This document shows, piece by piece, positions 57,045 to 64,000 of a stretch of DNA of 64,000 nucleotides (position 1 is its first letter; each line of letters begins with the position of its first letter). This DNA comes from Rebecca billardiae RCC1528. Taxonomy: Eukaryota > Haptophyta. Both the position numbers and the translations under genes were made by a program. Location of the stretch: assembly GCA_965240325.2 (NCBI GenBank), contig OZ251231.1:1054001-1118000 (forward strand). The letters run 5' to 3'. The notes under the pieces were generated by a model. The model was not told the DNA's origin. It searched no databases and saw only the letters and a list, made by a program, of their open reading frames with translations.

Positions 57045-57509
57045 ATGGGCTACGGCAGCTGCCTGAAGATTGTGAACAACACGCCGTACTCGTTCACCAA
57101 GACCGCTTCACATTCGTACCAGATGGACCAGTGGGGCCCATTTCCGGACTCCATCGCGGCCGGGACATCGTCTGTGACCTACTACGAAAGGGATGCGAGC
57201 ATCTTCGACGCCACCGACGACGATTCGGGTGATGTGACGTACCAGATCGACGACGGCGCGGGCGGCAAGCTCTTCCATTTCCATCAGGCAGTCTCGCCGC
57301 CGTATCCTGACGTGGAGCTGACCAACTGGACCGCCCCGGTTTGGGGCTCAGGTGGATCTCTCGCAACTGTGTGTGGCACATGCGCCGGCTACCCAAGCTC
57401 CAAGAACCCCACCTGGCTCCTGCAGATCGGCGGCTCGGGGGACGCGCTCACCCTCACAACAGGCTCCGTCGCGGCAGGCATTATGGGCTATTGTGATGAC
57501 GACTCGTAA
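57045..57509 (+). CDS. Small protein, possibly a beta-sandwich membrane-active or lectin-like fold
   Basis: 154 residues from ATG 57045. It starts GYGSCLKIVNNTPYSFTKTA with no signal peptide. The opening (hydrophobic strand, NNTPY) followed by a His/Gln-rich loop, PDSIAAGTSS and alternating short strands recalls small beta-sandwich proteins such as the aegerolysin, ET79 and actinoporin-like groups, some of which act on membranes. The match is to the general pattern only. Four Cys (CLKIV, VCGTCAGY, GYCDDDS) could form disulfides. Asp is abundant. It lies 138 bp beyond the palindrome. Function not assigned. Confidence 0.5.
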   Translation: MGYGSCLKIVNNTPYSFTKTASHSYQMDQWGPFPDSIAAGTSSVTYYERDASIFDATDDDSGDVTYQIDDGAGGKLFHFHQAVSPPYPDVELTNWTAPVWGSGGSLATVCGTCAGYPSSKNPTWLLQIGGSGDALTLTTGSVAAGIMGYCDDDS

Positions 57510-58233
57510 GACGGTACGTACCGTCGTTGCGTATGGTAGTCGTGTGACCGGTGACGACGCGCTACTTCAGTAGCCTAATGGCGTCACGTGCCGCGTGCGG
57601 CCTGCGGCCGGACACTGAGTCTGGCGAGTCGTCAGGCGGGCGCGACGGCGGAGTGCAGCAGCAGCAGCCGCGACGGCGACCGCCAATCGTCCGCCGGAGT
57701 CGCGGACATTATTATCGTCATTATATGACGTGGCCAGTCACGGTACGGTTACTATCAACCGTGTTCGGCCTCCAGAGTCCAGAGCGCGGGGCGGCCGCTT
57801 GACACTGCAATAATGGCCGCCTCGATGAGGTGCGGCAACGCGCCCCTCACCTGCCTGCGCCGGTCTGTTTTGTGGCGGTGTCTTTGTGCAGTGTTGGATG
57901 GCGTCAATCACGCCTTAAACCAAGTGTGCACGTTATTATTATAATAAAACTCATAGTCGTAAACTGTAGTCCATCGACCAGACCGGTCCGTCCGGTGTCA
58001 CGGCCCGTCGGAGACGGAGCAGTACTCTGCATCTGGCACCGCGGGCGCGGTACGGTCCGGCCGCCACAGACGACTGAGACTGGCTCGGCGGACACGACCG
58101 TGTCAGTGAGTGGCGCACGTGGTCACCCGCCGGGCACACACACTCGCGGATAAGCGAGAGAGAGTATATTCGCCACGACACTATCCCGGCGGCGGCGGCG
58201 CGGCAGCCGCACTGACTTAACAATGTATTATAG
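57510..58233. other. Intergenic with a copy of the sulfotransferase leader
   Basis: Contains the repeat 57782-57866 and the composite ACCAAGTGTGCACGTTA...GTAAACTGTA at 57919-57968 also found at 17032-17065. No gene seen. Confidence 0.5.
57782..57866 (+). repeat. Copy of the sulfotransferase 5' segment
   Basis: 85 bp matching the reverse complement of 43661-43739 with small indels. The reading frame MAASMRCGNAPLTCLRR is kept, but what follows differs completely. Confidence 0.88.
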
Positions 58234-58566
58234 TTATGGCCCGCGGTGCCGGGGTGGAGCGCGCAGCGTGGAGCCCGCACTGCGGGCCCTAACCACGTTT
58301 CAAAAAAGATCTTTGATCAAGAAAAAAGTAGGGACGGGACGATTTTCAGGGCTGGAGGAGACCGAGTTTCAAATATTGAGACAGCATAGACTAGAGACAT
58401 CTATTAGCTAGAAATGGGCGCACCCACAATATTCCCCGTAAGTAAAGTGTGCCGGTGTGACGCCCGTCCGTCGACAAAAAACTCGCGCCCTTTAATTAGG
58501 ATGCGTAACGTAACGAACCGTTACGAGCGATTTTTCCGGCCAATGAGATTCAAGCAGCGACGACGT
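58234..58566 (+). repeat. Dispersed ~330-bp repeat, copy 2
   Basis: Partner of 27404-27727 in the same orientation, roughly 80% alike by eye with small indels in the middle. Confidence 0.88.
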
Positions 58567-58744
58567 TTGACTGATCATCAAAGGTTGATCGCACCAAGGG
58601 AGATAGCGTTTACGGCTATCTCCCTTGATCGCACCGGGATCATCTCACGCAGCCGCGCCGATGAAGTTAGCGCGGGGGCGCCACCGGCGCATCCGATTGC
58701 GGATTGGTCGGTTAGACCATGGTCCTATTCACCGCATCTCGGCC

Positions 58745-59446
58745 TCGGTCCCGTCGGTGGTCCACCCCGACCGGTCCACTGGTCATCCCACATCGTCATC
58801 TGTCGGCTGGTCGCCCTCACAGCCTCCCCGAGCGCGCAGCCTGTCTGTCGCCTCGCAGGCCGCGCAGCGCGCGCATCGCGCCGCGCTGCAGAGCATACGC
58901 GGCGCCGCTCGGAAGGGCGAGCTCGAGCACGCGAGCTCGCTCCTCGACGCCGAGCGCGAGCTCCTCGACACCGTGCGCGACGCGAAGGAGCAGGTGCTGT
59001 CTCCGCAGATGGCGGTGCGGGCGCTCTGCCCGAGCTGCAACAACCCGCTGCTCTCGGGTCAGGTGCCTCAGCGCATCCAGGACCGCCGCCGCCAGGTGCT
59101 GACCATCACCAAGGTGGCGGGCAAGCCTAGTGCGCAAGGCGAGCGACTCAGACTGCGTGCGTCGTGTGGTGATCGAGGCGCTGAGCCTGATCATGGTGAG
59201 GCGCATCTTCCGGGCCCACCCGACGCGCAGACCACGCAGACGTCGCTTCCGGGCGCGTGGGACTCGCGCACCAAGACGGTGTGGCGCGGGGACACTCCCT
59301 GCTGCCGCTCGGGAGGTGGGCCTCGCCGCGCCTGGCCAAGCTGGTGCACGAGGGGGCGTGCAGCGCAAGGACGCGTCGGGCCCGTACTCCCATGTGCTCA
59401 AGATCGTCTTCCGCGTCGCGACGATGAGCGTGGCGGCCCCTCATAA
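58745..59446 (+). pseudogene. Broken or spliced coding region, helical N-terminus with Cys pair
   Basis: From about 58830 one frame reads SVASQAAQRAHRAALQSIRG, ELEHASSLLDAERELLDTVR and VRALCPSCNNPLLSGQVPQR, a charged helical pair followed by CPSC. After 59120 the sensible frame changes: HSLLPLGRWASPRLAKLVHE ends near 59355, and VQRKDASGPYSHVLKIVFRV continues in another frame after a run of G. Either small introns or frameshifting indels explain this. Family unknown. Confidence 0.35.
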
Positions 59447-60417
59447 ACAACCTGCAGCTGCCGGCGTCGCTCCCCTGTGCACAGCGCGCGCGCGCGCGCG
59501 ACGGGCATTCGTGGCGCGCCGACCAGCCGTACGGCGCTGACAGTTGACGCACCTCGCGCATGCGCTACAGCGGCCGCGCCGCCACTGCCGCCGCGCAGGC
59601 ATGCTCTCGGAGGAGGAGACGGCGGAGCTGCGCGCACACGTGGCCGCGCGGCTCTCGGTCTGCGATCATGGGCGCGCTCGGCGCTGCCGGCGGCGCGCCG
59701 CTGAACGCCACGAGTATCGCGGCCGCGGCTGGAACCTCCCCTTGTGCAGCCCGCACTCCGCGTCCACAAACGCGCATGAACGCGGACAGATGGACGGCGC
59801 CGCCGCCGATGGCCACGGGCATCGCGTGCGCCCTGGCGAAAAGCTCTCGGACCGCGTGCGCGAATGGCCTGGCCTCTACGAGACTCTGGTGTCTCAACGT
59901 CTCCAAAATGTATGGGGGTATCACGGGTACAGTATGGAGAAACAGTATATATATATAGTTGATGTACTATTCGCTATTGAAAGGGGTACGTATGATACCG
60001 TACAAAGGGCCATCAAGTATTCTGATCATGGTATTTTCAGGTTTTCGCGGTTCATCTCGCCGCGGGTACAGTAATACTCGTTCGTCAGATGCATACTTGC
60101 GGATACATACCGTACCGGCCGAGGGATCCTCATTCCTCCCTTGCGGATACTTGATGAATACTGTCGATGATCTTTCTTGTTAAATATATATATCTTCCCC
60201 TTCCTCTTCACAATTCACAGTGACACCCTTCCGGATGGCCTTTTGCACATAGCATAGCAACAGTGGTAATCCGGGTAGAATATCCGGGCGTCGGGCGACG
60301 GGGGTCGGGCCTGGTCGGCGGGGCCCGGCCGGGGCGGGAGGGGGCGCTTTCGGGCTTCGCCAGGCCTTGGCTCGCGACGGGCTCACGGGCCGGCCGCGGC
60401 CGAGCAATTCTGGAGCC
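59447..60417. other. Mostly non-coding, possible exon remnants
   Basis: Short protein-like strings occur in one plus frame (MLSEEETAELRAHVAARLS near 59600; LSDRVREWPGLYETLVSQRL near 59850), separated by poor sequence. From 59930 to 60240 the sequence is AT-rich. No gene model is supported. Confidence 0.35.
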
Positions 60418-60921
60418 ATGATGATGACGTCCGAACCGCGGGCGACGCGGACGACGCGGACGCTCGTGGCTGTGGGCACGCTCGTCATCGGCGTAGCGTG
60501 TGCACTTGGTGCTTTTCTCACGCTCAACCCACCCAACATCTCCCACTCTGACGGTGTGCCGCCGGCCCAGGTCGCGAGGTCGCGAGAGCGGTCGCCGATC
60601 TGTCCGCCGCGTGTGAACGCGCGGGGCGCGGGCTGCCGCGCGGTGCTGACTGCGGAAGCGAGGGGCTGGGTAGAGACGCGTGCGTACGGCAGCCCAGGGG
60701 ATGCGCCTACCCACACTCCCTGCCCAGCCACAGCTCTGACATGCCAGTGGCCCTGCCCGCTTGCCAACGGCGCCGCTGCGTCCCGTGCGCGCGCAGGGCC
60801 GCGCGCAGGCGTCACAAGGTTTGGGCCGCCCTCTTTTGACGCGATTCGCCTCGAAGACGAGGATACGGCTGCTCGCGCCGAAGGTACGACGCGCCCTCTG
60901 CCCTGCCTGGGGTTTCTGTGA
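60418..60921 (+). CDS. Possible type II membrane protein (first exon?)
   Basis: From ATG 60418 the frame opens MMMTSEPRATRTTRTLVAVG, a short basic cytosolic tail leading into one strong hydrophobic helix (TLVAVGTLVIGVACALGAFL, about 15-34), the layout of Golgi type II enzymes. The lumenal part to the stop at 60921 is Pro/Arg/Ala-rich with no domain, so the gene may be spliced after about 60600 or decayed. The opposite strand is open too but reads worse. Confidence 0.4.
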   Translation: MMMTSEPRATRTTRTLVAVGTLVIGVACALGAFLTLNPPNISHSDGVPPAQVARSRERSPICPPRVNARGAGCRAVLTAEARGWVETRAYGSPGDAPTHTPCPATALTCQWPCPLANGAAASRARAGPRAGVTRFGPPSFDAIRLEDEDTAARAEGTTRPLPCLGFL

Positions 60922-61056
60922 CTGCCTTACACTCTGCCGAGTGACGCAACAGCTCGCCACACAGCACACTTCTCATATGACCGGCTGACCGTACTGCCAC
61001 CGCCGCGCCGCGTGGGGTGACGCGCAACAGGGGAGGATACTGGGACTGTCACTATT

Positions 61057-63306
61057 ATGGCCGACTCACCTTCCTCATCGGCAGAGCTGCCGAAGGATGT
61101 GACCGTGCTGCAGATTGGCAACGAGACCGTTCTGCAGTACAACCACAGCAGTGCAACCCCCCGGCGGTCTCTGGCTGATGTCTTTGACGAGGTGGATACC
61201 AACAAGGATGGGCCATGGGGTCGTCTCCACCGAGGTTTGCGCCTCCGCGCCTGCTGCAGTGCATGCCATGGCGGTTCTGACGCAGCACCACACTGATGTG
61301 ACGGATGTGATCGATCAAGTGCAGCCCGCTGCATGCAGTACTGGCTCGATTGACCTGCCCCCCCCCCCCCCCCCACCCCCCTACTGCACGCCTGCGCGCA
61401 CTGGCACATCTGCTGAGCAGGAGATTGCAAGTGCGCGTGGGGAGACAACAAACCATGCCCACATGCTTCTCAGTGTGTGTGACACCAATGGTGATGGCCT
61501 GCTGCAGAAGGAGGAGGTGGCCTCGTGTGTACTGGAGCCAGGCAAGCAGGGCGACTTCATCTTCATCAAGCAGGCCATGGAGCACGATGTCAATAACGAC
61601 GAGCTGCTGGACACAGAGGTGAATGATGCCCCTGCACCAGCAACAGCAGCATGCCACTGTACACCAAAGCTCACAACATCCCTGCCTCTCCCCGTTCCCC
61701 ATCTGGCGCACACTGCCCGCCGCGCGCGCAGGAGTTCAAGACAGTGATTGCAGATGTGGCATCCGACATGGCACTGGACGTGGCGGACCAGTTCAGCGCA
61801 GTTGCAGCTGGGAGCTTGTTTGTGCATGCAGATGCAAACGGAGACGGCCTGCTGGACGTAAGTGAGCTCGTTGCTCTCCGCCATGCTGAGGAGGATGCGC
61901 TGGCAGACCCAGCACTGTTTGACCTGGATGGAAACGGCGGGCTCGAGTTCTGGGAGGTGGCCATCATGCTCAGCGTGGTCGGTGGACATGCAGTCGTGAT
62001 GGTGGACCTGCATGGGGCCTTCAACGAGCTCGATGCAGATGCAGATGGCACCATCAGCTATGCTGACTTTGCTGACTTCCACTCCGGCTTCGAGCAGGCG
62101 CTGCACACAGACCACTTCAACACCAGCATCATCGCTGAGAAGGCGCTGTGGCAGCCAGGGCTGGAGAAGAGTGCAGCGCAACCTTGGTCAGAAATTGATT
62201 GGAAAGGTGCAGCTGCCTCCGCAGCGGTGGCTATGCCAGTCAACGCCGTTTTCACCCACCCCTACGTCATGTGCGGTTTGGCTGTCTACCTCCTCATCAC
62301 CGACCCAGAGAAGTTCTACGCTGTGGTAACGCACGGCCTTCGCGCGCTGTACGAGGGCGCTACGGGCGCTGGCTCCGTCCTGGACATAGCGTATTCGACA
62401 GATGACAAGGAGGGATACGACATGTTGACAGACCCGAACGCCATTGGATTTGGGGATATTCAAACGGAGTGCTATGGCTATGACATCAAGAGCTACAACC
62501 GCGACGGAAAGGACTGCATGAATGACTGTCTGAGGGACAAGCGGTGCGCTGGCGTCTCGTTCAAGGTGAGGAAAGTCTACATGCCCTTGTGGCGCACCAT
62601 CTACGAGCAGACGCACTGCATCACCAAGCGCAAGGCTTGCGCAGGACAGGCGGTCCGGAACCACAAGAACGCATTCAGTGACCGTGCCCTTCCTCCAGCG
62701 GAGTGGTTCTTCCGGCCCAGGCTCTTTCCGGGCTATGTAACCACTGCTAGCATCGACTGCACAGGCACCAACCTCGAGTCGCACTGGTGGGACATCACGC
62801 ACTGCAAGAACCGCTGCGACGAGCTCGAGGACTGCGCTGGCTTCAATTGGAACGGCGACTACTGCACTCTCAAGGCCAACTGTGGCGAAGGCAATCTTGC
62901 CAAGGACACAGGCAGGAGCTTCTACGTCAAGCGCTGTGGAGTGAGCATGTCTATGTTCTATCGTGCAAACTTTGAAACCAGAGCGATCATAAACAGGCAC
63001 GGCCAGTCTGTCGTTACGCGATACAAGTCAGTTCGGCCGAAGCCCTGGAGTACCTATGAGGGATGCCGCGACCTCCTGTACCAGTGGACCGCAAAATGTG
63101 ATTGGAGGGACAATGTGCACATCAGCCAAGTCTACTCTGGGGGTGACTTCTTCTTGATGGAGGTCCCTGACACCAACGTTTTGCCCTCCAGGCGCTTCCA
63201 ATGCCTTCCCATTCCTTTCGGGCTGCGGCGTTGGAACGACAAGGTGGTTGTGGATTGGTATCGGCTGCCATACCACGAGTTAGATCAAGCGACGATCGCT
63301 GTGTGA
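61057..63306 (+). CDS. EF-hand membrane protein with two PAN/Apple-like domains, interrupted frame
   Basis: Exons 61057-61318, 61421-61618 and 61732-63306. Introns 61319-61420 (containing a poly-C run) and 61619-61731 are GT-AG and in phase. The first EF loop begins DTNKDG at 61195, then the frame is thrown off by 7 extra bases (61213-61219); in the other frame it would continue VVSTEV. Later EF loops: CDTNGDGLLQKEE, HDVNNDELLDTE, ADANGDGLLDVSE, FDLDGNGGLEFWE, LDADADGTISYAD. A hydrophobic stretch (NAVFTHPYVMCGLAVYLLI) follows. Then come Cys-rich PAN/Apple-like units (ECYGYDIKSYNRDGKDCMND and HCKNRCDELEDCAGFNWNGD). Calcium-binding surface or endomembrane protein; partner unknown. As read, the frame break makes it a pseudogene unless it is a sequence error. 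Confidence 0.75.
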
Positions 63307-64000
63307 TGCTGGGCAGCATACGAAGGAAGGCAAGACGCGCGTCGATCGGCACGGCACGTACGTCCAGATTGGCGCATGATCACTCTCTCCTGTCACCGAT
63401 CATCGACGACAAGGCGCGTCGGCGAAACCCTTCGCCCCATTCGGCGGCACGTTCCACAGCCCGGACGGCGGCGGTGGCGACAACTGGCAGAGAGCAAGAA
63501 ATAACAAGGCAACGCATTGGTCGGCAGAGTGCTGCCAGTGGCGCGATGCAGCGACGAGCGCAGGCGGCGGGCTATCTCTCGAGTGACAGTCGAATAAATG
63601 AGGTGCGGCTTGGCAGCTGTGCTTCAGGAGTGATGCCCCAGGCTGGATGAAATACAGGGCCACCTGGGTGCCAGTGCCTGCGCGATGCCGTTCATCGTTG
63701 CCAATCCAGACTAACTCAAACTGTAAGCAGCTATATCAGTGATGTAGCAGCAGTTATATTATTACACCTTGATTATTATAAAACTGATGACGACAGCGCG
63801 CGGGCTGCGCGGCGACGACGCAAAAAAGTCAATCTCCCTCCTCAGCACGTAAAGAGAGAGAGAGAGAGAGACCGAGAGAGAGAGAGTGAGCAGACGTGTA
63901 TATTGTCTGACGATGGTATGCGATGAGTATGACTCGACACTCTCGACATTGTCACTACTACTATATGTGAGTAACTGCCGTCATCAGTCACGCCGTTAAA
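63307..64000. other. Intergenic to window end
   Basis: No gene supported. AT-richer from 63710. Confidence 0.5.
63852..63887 (+). repeat. (GA)n microsatellite
   Basis: About 36 bases of AG repeat with one ACCG interruption. Confidence 0.93.

Noticed and set aside
60180-60969. Minus-strand frames opposite the possible type II membrane protein
   Set aside because: Pro/Arg/Ala-rich without hydrophobic or domain pattern; the plus strand has a clear membrane helix after an ATG.

Overview
This is nuclear DNA from a GC-rich unicellular eukaryote, most likely a microalga. Pointers are small GC-rich GT-AG introns (four exons of a proteasome ATPase can be joined in phase), Cys-rich modules linked by Pro/Ser-rich spacers, EF-hand plus PAN/Apple-like proteins, a Ty1/copia retrotransposon and many simple repeats. 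A haptophyte fits best, but that is inference. No rRNA, tRNA, CRISPR or operon structure was seen.

Layout. 1-1831: 3' part of an unrecognised spliced gene with a CTG repeat in an intron. About 2.48-5.45 kb: a primase gene of the PrimPol/UL52 type enclosed by inverted repeats that carry iteron-like tandem arrays; this is the most unusual object in the window. 5.5-6.3 kb: a (TA)45 tract and a dispersed repeat. 6347-13493: a complete Ty1/copia element on the minus strand with two 609-bp LTRs, a GTATT target duplication and a probable -1 frameshift signal between gag-protease and pol. 13.7-16.6 kb: a large secreted or membrane-anchored Cys-rich/proline-rich protein. 16.7-18.9 kb: repeats without a clear gene. 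19.1-26.9 kb: nocturnin/CCR4-like phosphatase, two glycosyltransferase-like secretory proteins and a TPR protein. 27-29 kb: repeats. 29-43.7 kb: the densest housekeeping stretch, with a DEAD-box helicase, a small one-helix membrane protein, a possible GNAT acetyltransferase, 26S proteasome subunit Rpt6, a flavin amine oxidase, a tricorn-type protease and a sulfotransferase. 43.8-47 kb: a 2.07-kb inverted-repeat element with a SANT-like fragment, then an AT-richer zone holding a 626-bp TA-flanked element packed with GATC. 47.3-53.9 kb: four genes including a 5'-nucleotidase with a C-terminal EF-hand. 55,885-56,906: an almost perfect 441-bp-arm palindrome. 57-63.3 kb: a small Cys-containing protein, degraded or spliced coding fragments and an EF-hand/PAN protein with a 7-nt frame break.

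Several gene pairs are head to head with very short gaps (19400/19456, 30797/30961, 37577/37710), which suggests shared promoters. The housekeeping genes serve unrelated functions (protein turnover, RNA metabolism, glycan modification, nucleotide salvage) and do not form a pathway. Gene ends, most introns and all functional calls rest on reading motifs by eye.
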